Shown one piece after another: positions 7,754-16,735 of a DNA stretch of 51,315 nt. Under the pieces are notes generated by a model. The model did no database searches. It was not told the DNA's origin and worked only from the letters and a program-made list of their open reading frames with translations. The stretch is from Alphaproteobacteria bacterium. GTDB lineage: Bacteria > Pseudomonadota > Alphaproteobacteria > M2410. How positions within the stretch are numbered: position 1 is the first letter of the stretch; each line of letters begins with the position of its first letter. The position numbers and the translations under genes are program-made. The stretch lies in assembly GCA_030614785.1 (NCBI GenBank), contig JAUWTJ010000024.1, positions 1 through 51,315 on the forward strand, given 5' to 3'.

Positions 7754-9294
7754 CCTTCCTGATTCTGCACTGCAACGAAGGCGCGACTGCCGCCCCGGTT
7801 CAACATCAGAAGGATGGGGCGTGACTGGCCGCGCCGGGTAACTTCATTGACCAGTGTCTTGACAGACTTTGGTGATGAAACCTGCTTTTGACTGACCGCC
7901 TGAATGACGTCGCCGGGCTGAATTCGACCCGAGGCATTGCTACTCTGATCAACCGCCACGACGAGGACGCCCTTGATGTCCTTGTTGATCGCAAAGCGCG
8001 TGCGCAGCTCAGGGGTTAAGGCGACGAGCTTGAGCCCCATAATGTCGATCGCGGATTTGAATTCAGGTTCAGGTGATTTTTCTGCAGCGGCGACCTGGAT
8101 CGGCGTTGACTTCATCCTGGCGACGTGAACAACCAACGTCTTGTTCTTTTCATCGCGGAGAATTTTGACTTTGACGTCCGAACCGATTTCGGAGTCAGCC
8201 ACCGCTCGCGGCAGATCACGCATGGTCTTGATCTCCGATACGCCAAACTTCAGGATAATGTCGCCTGATTGAAAACCGGCTTTCATGGCGGGCCCGTCTT
8301 TGGTTACTTCGGAGACGAGGGCGCCTTCTGATTTATCCAATCCGAGACTTTGAGCGATATCATCCGTTACCTGCTGGACACGAACACCCAGCCATCCGCG
8401 ACGGGTCTCACCGAATTCCAGGAGCTGACCGACAATTTTTTTAACCTGGTTTGACGGAATGGCAAATCCAATTCCGATTGACCCACCTGATGTGGAGAAG
8501 ATGGCGGTGTTCACACCGACAACATGACCATCCATGTCAAACAGTGGACCGCCCGAATTTCCTTGATTGATTGAAGCATCGGTTTGTATGTAGTTGGCGT
8601 AGGGCCCGCCGCTTTCAAAGTCACGGTTACGCGCCGATATAATCCCGGCTGTTACAGTGCCGCCAAGACCAAACGGGTTGCCGATGGCCATGACCCAGTC
8701 ACCCACACGGGCGCTCTCTGAGTCAGAAAATGTCAGAAACGGCAATGGTGTCTTCGACTTCACCTTGAGAACCGCAATATCGGTTTTCTCATCGCGGCCA
8801 ACGACCTCTGCATCAAAGCTCGTACCATCACTGAGTGACACTTTGATCGAGTCTGCCCCTTCGATGACATGGAAATTTGTGACAATCGTGCCATCTGCAT
8901 CAATGATAAACCCTGAACCCAAGGCAGCTGCCCGGCGCGGACCGCCTGCCCCGCTTTCCGGGCTGTCAAAGAAATCCTGGAAGAGATCATCAAAAGGAGA
9001 GGTCTTGCCCCGAGGCGCACCCTGATCCTCCGCCTTCTCAATAACCTGTTCGGTTGAGATATTGACGACGGCCGGAGAAAACACTTCGGCCAGATCTGCA
9101 AGATTTTCCGGAGCACCGCGAGCGAAGGCGGCCGGAGCGCTCTGCAGCCATACCCAGGCGGTAAGGAAAAATACAATGAACCAGCCAATTGTCCGGCGCG
9201 CGTCCCCACCAGAAGATCGATCAATTTTCCCGGCCATCTCACCTTCCGGTGCACCGCATTCGTTCTCCGATATTACCGCCGTCAGTGCGTTCAT
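7750..9294 (-). CDS. degP: periplasmic serine protease/chaperone, DegP/HtrA (Do) family
   Basis: This envelope quality-control protease degrades or refolds misfolded periplasmic and outer-membrane proteins. The trypsin-like domain carries His142 (TNFHVIEG), Asp172 (KTDIAVLK) and Ser247 (GNSGGPL). Two PDZ domains follow (about 305-395 and 415-510). A signal sequence with a hydrophobic core at about 36-52 ends near AFARG. The ATG at 9294 has AGGACAGGG in front and gives 514 aa with a long n-region. An ATG at 9237, just after GGAAGGTGAG, would give a more ordinary signal peptide and is a real alternative. It lies downstream of hflKC but behind a terminator, so it probably has its own promoter between 9295 and 9510. 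Confidence 0.95.
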   Translation of the reverse strand: MNALTAVISENECGAPEGEMAGKIDRSSGGDARRTIGWFIVFFLTAWVWLQSAPAAFARGAPENLADLAEVFSPAVVNISTEQVIEKAEDQGAPRGKTSPFDDLFQDFFDSPESGAGGPRRAAALGSGFIIDADGTIVTNFHVIEGADSIKVSLSDGTSFDAEVVGRDEKTDIAVLKVKSKTPLPFLTFSDSESARVGDWVMAIGNPFGLGGTVTAGIISARNRDFESGGPYANYIQTDASINQGNSGGPLFDMDGHVVGVNTAIFSTSGGSIGIGFAIPSNQVKKIVGQLLEFGETRRGWLGVRVQQVTDDIAQSLGLDKSEGALVSEVTKDGPAMKAGFQSGDIILKFGVSEIKTMRDLPRAVADSEIGSDVKVKILRDEKNKTLVVHVARMKSTPIQVAAAEKSPEPEFKSAIDIMGLKLVALTPELRTRFAINKDIKGVLVVAVDQSSNASGRIQPGDVIQAVSQKQVSSPKSVKTLVNEVTRRGQSRPILLMLNRGGSRAFVAVQNQEG

Positions 9295-9510
9295 GACCCT
9301 GTCCTGTTCCCGTTATCCATCCCACCGGCTTGCACTGCGGAGACCCACGCTCCAAATCAAGCCATTAACCCTGTACCTGACAATTGTGGGCCAAATTGGG
9401 CCCCAAGTCTGTCAGCTTCCCACCCTTATGAGCAAGATCCTTGCCAGTTTTTACTGTCCATTGCGCGGACACTTCAGGTGCTGATACGGAGAAATATCGC
9501 CCGGAATAGC

Positions 9511-9542
9511 AAAGAGGGCAGCTTCACAAGAAACCGCCCTCT
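9511..9542 (-). terminator. terminator after hflC
   Basis: AGAGGGC (9513-9519) pairs with GCCCTCT (9536-9542) around a 16-nt partly paired interior. Read on the minus strand, the stem is followed by TTTGCTATT. It lies 30 bp past the hflC stop and separates the hflKC operon from degP. Confidence 0.6.
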
Positions 9543-9573
9543 TATTATGGAACACTCTTCTTGTTAAATGCGC

Positions 9574-10443
9574 CTATTTCCTACCCTTGTCGCTCCCGAA
9601 GTACTTGAAGAAATCACCGTCAGGCGAAAGCACCATTGTGGTGTCATCGTTGTTCAACGCGGTGCGATAGGCTTGCATTGATCGATAAAACTCAAAGAAC
9701 TCGGGATCCTTTGAAAAGGCTGCAGCGAAGACCTTGTTCCTTTGAGCTTCACCTTCACCGCGCATAATATCGGCTGTCTTTTGAGCTTCAGCAATGATGA
9801 TAGTGCTGTCACGATCTGCCTTTGATCGGATTTCCTGCGAGGTCTTTTGACCCTGGGCTCTTTGTTCCGCGGCCTCTCTCTGACGTTCAGCAATCATCTG
9901 CTGAACCACGCCTTCAGTATTCTGGCGTGGCAGATCGACCCGAACAATCCGAACATCAACCACTTCAATGCCGAGATCGGCCGTGCTCCTGGAGCTGTCT
10001 GCGGCAATGCGCTGCATGATCACAGCGCGTTCTCCCGACAGTACTTCCTTGACAGAAATTTCACCAAGTTGGCCACGCAAATTTGCTTCCAGGATAGGGT
10101 CAAGAAGCCTCTGCAGGCCGCGTTCATCTGAAACACGTTGATAAAACTTCAAACCATCTATGATCTTGTAGCGCACAATGGCGTCCACAATCAGACGATT
10201 GGTGTCACCCAGAATGACCTGGCGCTCCGGCAGATCATAGCGCAGCAGTCGCTTTTCGCGGTACACAACATCTTGCAAGATCGAACGTTTGAAGTAGAGA
10301 CCGGCTTCGTCGTGAACCGCCTTTATTTCACCAAACTGGAACAACAGGGCCTGCTGGCGTTCGTTGACTGTATAGACCGACGTCACTGCTACAAAGGTCG
10401 CAAAACCAAGCACAGCAAGAAGGGTAACTGTCAATTTCTTCAT
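9574..10443 (-). CDS. hflC: HflC, membrane regulator of the FtsH protease
   Basis: An SPFH/band-7 protein of 289 aa. With HflK it forms the periplasmic cage that surrounds and modulates the FtsH protease. The single N-terminal membrane anchor is at about residues 4-22 (LTVTLLAVLGFATFVAVTSV). The SPFH domain covers about 20-190, and a charged coiled-coil stretch (QREAAEQRAQGQKTSQEIR) precedes the C-terminal region. Length is normal for the family. The ATG has a GGAG Shine-Dalgarno. It follows hflK by 21 bp in one operon and ends at a hairpin terminator. Confidence 0.96.
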   Translation of the reverse strand: MKKLTVTLLAVLGFATFVAVTSVYTVNERQQALLFQFGEIKAVHDEAGLYFKRSILQDVVYREKRLLRYDLPERQVILGDTNRLIVDAIVRYKIIDGLKFYQRVSDERGLQRLLDPILEANLRGQLGEISVKEVLSGERAVIMQRIAADSSRSTADLGIEVVDVRIVRVDLPRQNTEGVVQQMIAERQREAAEQRAQGQKTSQEIRSKADRDSTIIIAEAQKTADIMRGEGEAQRNKVFAAAFSKDPEFFEFYRSMQAYRTALNNDDTTMVLSPDGDFFKYFGSDKGRK

Positions 10444-10464
10444 GTCTTTCTCCTTACTCTACGT

Positions 10465-11532
10465 TCAGTTTCGATTTGGCTTGGAAAGTTCTTTCAGCGG
10501 AAGGTAGGGAACGACCCCCGAGCCATCGTTTTCAAGAATCATTTTGGGTGTCCCCTCGAAGACATCTTCCATCGTTTCAAGGTAGAGCCTTCGACGCGTT
10601 ACGTCGGGCGCCAAACGATACTCATTGTAGACGGAAGTGAAGCGCTGGGCCTCACCCTCAGCTTCCCGGATGACCTGTTCGCGATAGGCCTCAGCCTCGG
10701 CAACAACACGTGCTGCCTGACCTTCAGCCTCCGGAACGATCTTGTTACGATAGGCTTCAGCCTGGTTTTCCATTTTGGTTCTGTCAGCACGGGCGGTTGT
10801 CACATCAAGATAAGCATCAACAACAAGAGGATGAGGGTCAACTTTCCCGAACTTGACCTGGGCGATTAAAACTCCAGCGCCGTAGGAATCAAGAATTCTT
10901 TGCATTTCCGCCTTGACCTGCTCCTCAGCTTCCTGGCGACCACGCTCGGAAATGTTGGAGAACGTACTGCGTCCCACGACTTCGCGGACCACACTTTCGG
11001 CTGTTGTCTTGATCACGATTTCGGGAGTGGCAACGTTGAACAGGAATTCGCGCGGATCAGCGACAATCCACTGCACGTTGAACTGGAGGTCAAGAATATT
11101 ACTGTCACCGGTCAACATGCGGCTTTCGCGTTCCGTCGCCCCGATTTCGATATTCTGTTGGCTCTCGGTCTTGACGACGAAAACCGACTGAACCGGCCAG
11201 GGCAGGTGATAGCGCAGACCAGGATTAGTCGTCGTAAGATGCTTTCCGAATTGCAGGACGACACCGCGCTCATCTGTTTCCACCCGATAAATACCGGTCA
11301 AAAGATAGACTGCAGCGACGACCAGAAGAACCAGCGCCACGCCCATACCGCCGCCGGGAACGCCGCCCTTGAGGCGCTCTGCGCCCTTGCGCAATAATTC
11401 ATCAAGATCCGGTGGCTGCTGAGGCCCGCGTCCATTGCCGCGTCTACCGCCGCCGCCGCCTGGCTGGTTGCCCCACGGGCCACCGCCGCCGCCATTACCG
11501 CGATTACCGCCATTCTGGTCGTTCCATGGCAT
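10465..11532 (-). CDS. hflK: HflK, membrane regulator of the FtsH protease
   Basis: The 355-aa partner of HflC. Residues 1-45 form the Gly/Asn/Pro-rich N-terminal tail typical of HflK (MPWNDQNGGNRGNGGGGG and onward). One membrane segment lies at about 63-80 (GMGVALVLLVVAAVYLLTG), followed by the SPFH domain and a long coiled coil with repeated EAEAYR/EAEGQAAR units. GAGGAG lies 9 nt before the ATG. The gene is divergent from mrp with about 244 bp between starts, the same neighbourhood seen in other alphaproteobacteria. Confidence 0.96.
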   Translation of the reverse strand: MPWNDQNGGNRGNGGGGGPWGNQPGGGGGRRGNGRGPQQPPDLDELLRKGAERLKGGVPGGGMGVALVLLVVAAVYLLTGIYRVETDERGVVLQFGKHLTTTNPGLRYHLPWPVQSVFVVKTESQQNIEIGATERESRMLTGDSNILDLQFNVQWIVADPREFLFNVATPEIVIKTTAESVVREVVGRSTFSNISERGRQEAEEQVKAEMQRILDSYGAGVLIAQVKFGKVDPHPLVVDAYLDVTTARADRTKMENQAEAYRNKIVPEAEGQAARVVAEAEAYREQVIREAEGEAQRFTSVYNEYRLAPDVTRRRLYLETMEDVFEGTPKMILENDGSGVVPYLPLKELSKPNRN

Positions 11533-11561
11533 GGCTATAGTCTCCTCTTTAAAACTTCAAA

Positions 11562-11601
11562 TGCACCCAATGGTGCACTGGCTGATCAACGAATCGTTGA
11601 T
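11562..11601. repeat. two adjacent inverted repeats in the hflK-mrp divergent region
   Basis: TGCACC-CAAT-GGTGCA (11562-11577) and ATCAACG-AAT-CGTTGAT (11585-11601) are perfect dyads separated by 7 bp, within 70 bp of the hflK start. Each could be a protein-binding operator or an RNA hairpin in the hflK leader. The first has NtrC-like half-sites, but its spacer is 4 rather than 5 bp. Confidence 0.4.
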
Positions 11602-11776
11602 ATCAGGCTCCCGGGCGTTATATGACAGTCCACCGACCGGCGCAACGAAACCCGCCAAATAAGCCAATTCTGACCTGCCTGCGATCCTGTACAACGCCCG
11701 AAATCCGCATATGGGTATCGCTGCACAAGGATCAACCGCAATTTGTCAGAAAGATACAGAACTCCACTGGAGGAAA

Positions 11777-12913
11777 ATGCAAATGAAGTGGCCCTTCGCA
11801 AAGAACGCCGACAGATCGGGAAACACCCCGTCCCTTGAAGGGGAAATTGATATCATCCTCAGGGAACATGCGCCCGAGGGTTCACTCGAGTCCATGTCCG
11901 GCGAAGGCGGCGATGTCTTCATTGTCCTGGCCATAGATCCGGCTGATGCGAGCAAAATGGAAGCCAAAGTCCAGGTCTGCGAGCGCGAAATCGTCGCCCT
12001 CAACGGCGTTTCGTCAGTAAAAATCATGCTGACCGCTCATTCGGAGACACCGTCGGCACCCCAGGCGCATACCCCCCCGTCGCCACCTTCACCGCCGCCA
12101 CCAACCCCGTCATCCGGGGGTGGCCACAGACCGCTGCCGACAGGGTCACCCGGCGCACCGCTCGGTGAAATACTGGCCGGTGTGAAAAGGGTCATTGCGG
12201 TCGCCTCCGGCAAGGGCGGCGTCGGGAAATCGACCGTCTCCGTCAACCTTGCCCTCGCTCTCAAGGCAAAGGGTCTGAGCGTCGGCCTGCTTGATGCTGA
12301 CATTTACGGGCCCTCGCTGCCGGTCATGCTCGGTGTTAACCGGAAACCGGACTCCGACGGCGACAAACTGCTGCCGCTGGAAGTCTATGGACTGAAAACC
12401 ATGTCGATCGGCTATCTCGCCGGCGGCAAGATGGCGATGATCTGGCGCGGCCCCATGGTGATGGGAGCGCTGGGCCAAATGCTCGGCGATGTCGACTGGG
12501 GTGAACTGGATGTGATGATTGTCGATATGCCGCCCGGAACCGGCGATGCCCATTTGACCCTTGTGCAAAAGGTAAATCTCAGCGGCGCCGTTATCGTCTC
12601 AACACCGCAGGAAGTTGCCCTGGCCGATGCGCGGCGCGGCATCGCCATGTTTGAACGAACCGATGTGCCGATCCTCGGGGTCATCGAAAACATGAGTTAT
12701 CTTGAATTGCCCGATGGCGAGCGTCTCGAGATTTTCGGCCACGGCGGTGCGAGGACCACAGCTGAAGAGACCGGCGTGCCCTTCCTCGGCGAAATCCCGC
12801 TCGACATGAAGATCCGCGAGCACGCCGACAGAGGAACACCTGTCGTCATTGCGGAGCCAGACAGTGCCCAGGCGAAAGTCTTTCTCGACATTGCAGACAA
12901 ATTGATCAGTTGA
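11777..12913 (+). CDS. mrp: Mrp/ApbC-family iron-sulfur cluster carrier ATPase
   Basis: This P-loop ATPase transfers [4Fe-4S] clusters to apoproteins such as complex I and other dehydrogenases. An N-terminal FeS-assembly (MIP18/DUF59-like) domain covers about 12-95, followed by a proline-rich linker (PPSPPSPPPPTPSSGG). The ATPase domain has the deviant Walker A GKGGVGKST starting near residue 145, and DMPPGTGD. The usual CxxC before IFGHGGA is absent (YLELPDGERLEIFGHGG), as in many alphaproteobacterial homologues. The ATG at 11777, preceded by GGAGGAAA, gives 378 aa; the frame is open for another 22 codons with no good start. It converges with the Lrp-type gene. Confidence 0.93.
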   Translation: MQMKWPFAKNADRSGNTPSLEGEIDIILREHAPEGSLESMSGEGGDVFIVLAIDPADASKMEAKVQVCEREIVALNGVSSVKIMLTAHSETPSAPQAHTPPSPPSPPPPTPSSGGGHRPLPTGSPGAPLGEILAGVKRVIAVASGKGGVGKSTVSVNLALALKAKGLSVGLLDADIYGPSLPVMLGVNRKPDSDGDKLLPLEVYGLKTMSIGYLAGGKMAMIWRGPMVMGALGQMLGDVDWGELDVMIVDMPPGTGDAHLTLVQKVNLSGAVIVSTPQEVALADARRGIAMFERTDVPILGVIENMSYLELPDGERLEIFGHGGARTTAEETGVPFLGEIPLDMKIREHADRGTPVVIAEPDSAQAKVFLDIADKLIS

Positions 12914-12934
12914 GGAAAAAATCGTGGAGCCCGA

Positions 12935-13420
12935 CTATTGAGCGTTCAGGAAGTCGACCGGAATGCCCGGTTCGTCCTTTGATGTGCGGATCGTCAGCGA
13001 GGTTTTTACGCTGTCGACATTGGGAGCCGAGGTCAGCTTTTCGGTGAGGAAGGTCTGGAACGTCGCCAGATCCGGCGAAACGACCTTCAAAATGAAATCA
13101 ATTTCACCGTTCAGCATGTGACATTCACGAACCATCGGCCAGTCCTGGACCATGCCCTGGAAAGCAACCAGATCGGCTTCGGCCTGGCTGTTCAGCCCGA
13201 CCATCGCGAAGACTGTCACCTGAAATCCCAACGCCTGCGGATCAAGCGCGGCGTGATACCCGTGAATATACCCCGCCTCCTCCAGCGCGCGGACACGGCG
13301 CAGGCACGGCGGAGCAGAAATTCCGACCAGCTTCGACAAGGCCACATTGGTAATGCGGCCGTTGTTTTGCAGCTCAGTCAGGATCTTGCGATCTATTTCA
13401 TCGAGTTTGGTAGATGGCAT
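12935..13420 (-). CDS. Lrp/AsnC-family transcriptional regulator
   Basis: A 161-aa feast/famine regulator. The N-terminal winged helix-turn-helix is at about 6-60 (LDEIDRKILTELQNNGRITNVALSKLVGIS), and the RAM effector-binding domain is at about 70-150, ending with the FLTEKLTSAPNVDSVKTSLTIR segment. The RVRALEEAGYI recognition region is typical of Lrp-type proteins. The ligand is probably an amino acid, but which one cannot be read from sequence. It is divergent from the ELM1-like gene, with 95 bp between starts that would hold any autoregulatory site. No Shine-Dalgarno is evident upstream of the ATG. Confidence 0.92.
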   Translation of the reverse strand: MPSTKLDEIDRKILTELQNNGRITNVALSKLVGISAPPCLRRVRALEEAGYIHGYHAALDPQALGFQVTVFAMVGLNSQAEADLVAFQGMVQDWPMVRECHMLNGEIDFILKVVSPDLATFQTFLTEKLTSAPNVDSVKTSLTIRTSKDEPGIPVDFLNAQ

Positions 13421-13515
13421 AGCAGCAATAAATATAGGAGTAGCACGGGCTTTTCAATTCATATATTACCCAAGTCAGTAACTTTCTTACTGGTTTGGAT
13501 AACAAAAGCGCTGAC

Positions 13516-14523
13516 ATGGCCGATACGGGTGTAATTTGCTGGGTCCTTTCTGATGGACGCAAAGGCATGGAGAACCAGTGCCTCGGCCTGGCGGAACGCG
13601 TTGCTGATGAAATCGGCAATCTGACCGTCGCCATAAAACGTATCCAACCACACGCGCCCTGGAAATGGTTGCCCGAGAGTATCCTGGGCCAACCGTGGCC
13701 CTTTCCCTTCGCGGCACTCCGCCAGGACGGCGACACTCTTGTGGAACCATGGCCGCACCTCCTCATCGCATGTGGCCGCAAGACCGTTGCCTATTCTGCC
13801 GCCATAAAGCGACGCTCGCACGGCCGTACCTTTGTTGTGCAACTCCAGGACCCGCGCCTGAGCCCGCGCTATTTTGATCTGGTGATCCCGCCAAAACATG
13901 ACCATCTGACCGGAGACAATGTGCTGCCGATTCTCGGGAGCCCCAACCGGATCACCCCGGGAAAACTGGCGGATGGCACCAAACAAGCAGAAGGTCTTTT
14001 CGATGCTTTGCCCCGTCCCCTTGTGGCGGTCCTGATCGGCGGTTCAAGCAGGCACTTTACTCTCGACCTTGAGGTCATGGATGACCTGGCGGCCAGACTG
14101 GCTCGCCTCGCAAGTGACGGCTACGGCCTCATGATCACCACATCGAGGCGCACAGGAACGGCGCAAGAGGACCTGCTTCGCTCCAGGCTTCAGGGGCCGA
14201 ATGTTCATATCTGGAACGGGGTCGACCCGAATCCCTATTTCGCCATGCTCGGGCTTGCCGACCACATCATGGTGACCGAAGAGTCGACAAATATGGTCAC
14301 GGAGGCGGCGGCGACCGGCAAACCGGTTCACGTCATCGCGCTCAAGGGCCGCTCGCCCAAATTTGCCCGTTTCCATGCCGAGATGAAATCAGCCGGGATC
14401 ACGCGGATCTTCGATGGCATTCTCGATAGCTGGCACTATGAGCCGCTCAATGAAACCGGACGAGCCGCGAAAGTAGTCGCCAGTCACCTGAGATCGAATT
14501 CCATAATCCATACTGATTCTTAA
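13516..14523 (+). CDS. ELM1-like protein (DUF1022, 'mitochondrial fission ELM1' family)
   Basis: A 335-aa protein resembling the bacterial ELM1 group named after plant ELM1. It has an N-terminal WVLSDGRKGMENQCLGLAE motif, a central GRKTVAYSAAIKRRSHGRTFVVQLQDPR block and a C-terminal glycosyltransferase-B-like half (LGLADHIMVTEESTNMVTEAAATGKPV). The C-terminal half resembles nucleotide-sugar-binding folds, so an envelope glycosyltransferase role is possible. No activity is established from the sequence. I chose the ATG at 13516 (MADTGVICW); a TTG seven codons upstream is also open. Neighbours give no clear pathway. Confidence 0.82.
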   Translation: MADTGVICWVLSDGRKGMENQCLGLAERVADEIGNLTVAIKRIQPHAPWKWLPESILGQPWPFPFAALRQDGDTLVEPWPHLLIACGRKTVAYSAAIKRRSHGRTFVVQLQDPRLSPRYFDLVIPPKHDHLTGDNVLPILGSPNRITPGKLADGTKQAEGLFDALPRPLVAVLIGGSSRHFTLDLEVMDDLAARLARLASDGYGLMITTSRRTGTAQEDLLRSRLQGPNVHIWNGVDPNPYFAMLGLADHIMVTEESTNMVTEAAATGKPVHVIALKGRSPKFARFHAEMKSAGITRIFDGILDSWHYEPLNETGRAAKVVASHLRSNSIIHTDS

Positions 14524-14606
14524 CCATAACCATGGATAATCGAACCTGAAACCCGGCGTTTTGACCAGCCTGCGGGGACGGCGAAAACAAGAGTTCGAGA
14601 GGATCC

Positions 14607-14771
14607 ATGTCCAGAAATTCCATTGAGTTCAGTTACTCAAAAAGCGATGGTCCAAGGATAGAACTTGGTGGCAAGACACTGTTTTTTATGATGTTTCTGT
14701 GGTCCACGTTGACCTGGGCGTCAGCCGTCTGGTGTGGTTATAATCTACACAACTGGTTGAATTACTACTGA
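14607..14771 (+). CDS. 54-aa single-membrane-segment protein, unknown
   Basis: This small ORF starts at an ATG 6 nt after GAGAGG. The N-terminal 24 residues are polar (MSRNSIEFSYSKSDG). One hydrophobic, aromatic-rich segment follows (about 25-44, LFFMMFLWSTLTWASAVW), then a short Asn/Tyr-rich tail ending WLNYY. It fills an otherwise empty 349-bp gap between the ELM1-like gene and trxB. A TTAACCAT element, a CtrA half-site in many alphaproteobacteria, sits at the end of the upstream gene. I do not recognise the protein. The good ribosome site and clear membrane segment make it plausible. Confidence 0.55.
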   Translation: MSRNSIEFSYSKSDGPRIELGGKTLFFMMFLWSTLTWASAVWCGYNLHNWLNYY

Positions 14772-14872
14772 TTTCCGTCCCGGCCCGCTTTCCCCTCTTG
14801 CACCCGGGGCCGCGCCCTATTACCTGATACCTCGATATCGAGATTGGTAAATGTTCAAAAAGGGCCCGCGAC

Positions 14873-15814
14873 GTGGAAACCCATTCAAAAACCCTCATTC
14901 TGGGCTCCGGCCCGGCTGGCTATACAGCCGCCATCTATGCCTCCAGAGCCATGCTGGAACCCGTGCTTGTGTCCGGCCTCACGCCGGGCGGACAGCTTAC
15001 GATTACGACCGACGTCGAGAATTACCCCGGATTTGCAACTGCGGTTCAGGGACCGGACCTCATGGAGCAGATGCGGCTTCAGGCCGAGAACGTCGGTACA
15101 AAGTTCGTCAACGATCTCATCGTCAAGGCAGACCTGTCGCAACGTCCCTTTCGCCTCACCGGCGACGGCGGCGACGTTTATACCTGCGACACGCTGATCA
15201 TTGCCACAGGCGCAGAGGCCAGGTGGCTGGGCCTCGCATCAGAAGCCAAATTTCAGGGCTACGGTGTTTCGGCCTGTGCAACCTGTGACGGATTTTTCTA
15301 CCGCGGCAAGGAAGTTATCGTCGTTGGCGGCGGCAATACCGCTGTTGAGGAGGCTTTGTTTCTGACCAGCTTTGCATCAAAGGTAAAGCTGGTTCATCGC
15401 CGCGACGAACTCAGGTCCGAGAAAATCCTTCAGAACCGTCTCCTCAAGAATGAAAAGATCGAAGTCCTTTGGGACACGGGCCTGGAAGAAGTTCTCGGCG
15501 ATGAAGACCCTCTCGGAGTGACCGGTGCGCGACTCAAGAATGTAAAAACCGGCGATACGTTTGACATTCCGATCGACGGCGTCTTTATCGCCATCGGCCA
15601 TGCCCCGGCGACCGATCTCTTCGCAGGACAACTGGAAACCAAACAGGGCGGTTATCTGGTAACGGCGGCGGATTCAACAGCCACCAACATTCCCGGCGTC
15701 TTTGCTGCAGGAGATGTCACGGACGACATTTATCGTCAGGCCGTGACCGCAGCCGGCATGGGGTGCATGGCCGCGCTTGAAGTAGAAAAGTATCTGGCGG
15801 AACTTGAAAGCTGA
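14873..15814 (+). CDS. trxB: thioredoxin-disulfide reductase TrxB
   Basis: This FAD- and NADPH-dependent enzyme reduces oxidised thioredoxin in the cytosol. FAD motif GSGPAG lies at 11-16, the redox pair C135-A-T-C138 is followed by DGFF, and the NADPH motif VGGGNTA is at 151-157. The late FAD motif is VFAAGDVTD. The 313-aa length is normal. Translation must start at the GTG at 14873, since no ATG is in frame upstream before a stop; AAAGGG lies about 8 nt before it. The LysR regulator follows after 21 bp, the trxB-lsrB pairing seen in rhizobia. Confidence 0.96.
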   Translation: METHSKTLILGSGPAGYTAAIYASRAMLEPVLVSGLTPGGQLTITTDVENYPGFATAVQGPDLMEQMRLQAENVGTKFVNDLIVKADLSQRPFRLTGDGGDVYTCDTLIIATGAEARWLGLASEAKFQGYGVSACATCDGFFYRGKEVIVVGGGNTAVEEALFLTSFASKVKLVHRRDELRSEKILQNRLLKNEKIEVLWDTGLEEVLGDEDPLGVTGARLKNVKTGDTFDIPIDGVFIAIGHAPATDLFAGQLETKQGGYLVTAADSTATNIPGVFAAGDVTDDIYRQAVTAAGMGCMAALEVEKYLAELES

Positions 15815-15835
15815 AAATAAAGCGAGGCTGACCCG

Positions 15836-16735
15836 TTGCCCTCACTCGACTGGGACAAACTAAGAGTATTTCACGCCGTGGCTGAAGCCGGGTCGCTGAC
15901 CCGTGGCGGCAACACACTGGGTCTCAGCCAATCAGCCGTCAGCCGCCAGATCAGTGCGCTGGAGGATAATCTTGGTACATCACTTTTTCATCGCCATGCA
16001 CGCGGACTTATTCTGACCGAGCAGGGCGAGGAACTGTTTCGTACAGCTCGTGAAATTTATGGCAAAATCGCTCGCGCCGAAAGTATTCTCAAGGATAAGA
16101 AGGACAAGCCGTCGGGCGATCTGCGTGTCACGGCGTCGGTCGGCATCGGGTCCACCTGGCTGACACCGCGCCTCAAGGAATTTATTGAAGTCTATCCAGA
16201 CATCTGTATAGATCTGATTCTTGAAGATCGCAGTCTGGACCTTGGGATGCGAGAAGCCGATATCGCACTTCGCCTGCAAAAGGCTACCCAACCGGATTTA
16301 ATCCAGCGACGGCTCTTTTCTGGCGGCTATCATATCTATGCGTCTGTTGGCTATCTCGACAAATTCGGCACGCCGGCGACTACGGAGGCTTTGCGTGAGC
16401 ACAAAATTGTCCTGTATGGCGCCCATACGGACCTGCCTTTCAAGTTCATGAACTATATCGAGCAGGGTGGCGACCCCAAGGCCAGGCCGATTCAGCCGGT
16501 CCTGCGGATCAACAGCATTTACGGGATCCTGAAAGCCGTTGAGAGCGGCATCGGCATTGCGGCCCTGCCCGACTATATCGCCTTTGGCAATGAGCGCGTG
16601 GTCCGGATCCTGAGGGACGTCGAGGCCCCGATCATGGAGACATATTTCGTCTACCCCGAAGAACTCAGAAACTCAAAGCGCGTGGCTGTTTTTCGCGACT
16701 TTCTGATGGAGAAGGTCAGGGAATGGCAATTCTGA
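15836..16735 (+). CDS. lsrB: LysR-type regulator, LsrB/VtlR type
   Basis: A 299-aa LysR-family regulator. The winged helix-turn-helix is at about 5-64 (LDWDKLRVFHAVAEAGSLTRGG, then LGLSQSAVSRQISALE), followed by the two-lobed effector domain (about 93-295). Its position directly after trxB is that of Sinorhizobium LsrB and Brucella VtlR, regulators linked to oxidative stress, symbiosis/virulence and control of AbcR sRNAs. The start is a TTG, supported by the conserved MPSLDWDKLRVF N-terminus. Only one cysteine, C124, is present, so disulfide sensing within one subunit as described for LsrB is unlikely. The orthology call rests on gene order plus family. Confidence 0.8.
   Translation: MPSLDWDKLRVFHAVAEAGSLTRGGNTLGLSQSAVSRQISALEDNLGTSLFHRHARGLILTEQGEELFRTAREIYGKIARAESILKDKKDKPSGDLRVTASVGIGSTWLTPRLKEFIEVYPDICIDLILEDRSLDLGMREADIALRLQKATQPDLIQRRLFSGGYHIYASVGYLDKFGTPATTEALREHKIVLYGAHTDLPFKFMNYIEQGGDPKARPIQPVLRINSIYGILKAVESGIGIAALPDYIAFGNERVVRILRDVEAPIMETYFVYPEELRNSKRVAVFRDFLMEKVREWQF

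Noticed and set aside
11562-11577. TGCACC/GGTGCA dyad as an NtrC site
   Set aside because: The spacer is 4 bp rather than 5, and neither hflK nor mrp has a sigma-54 promoter nearby. Kept only as an unexplained inverted repeat.
14831-14842. 12-bp palindrome CTCGATATCGAG upstream of trxB
   Set aside because: Possible operator, but with no second copy or known regulator match; evidence too thin for a feature.
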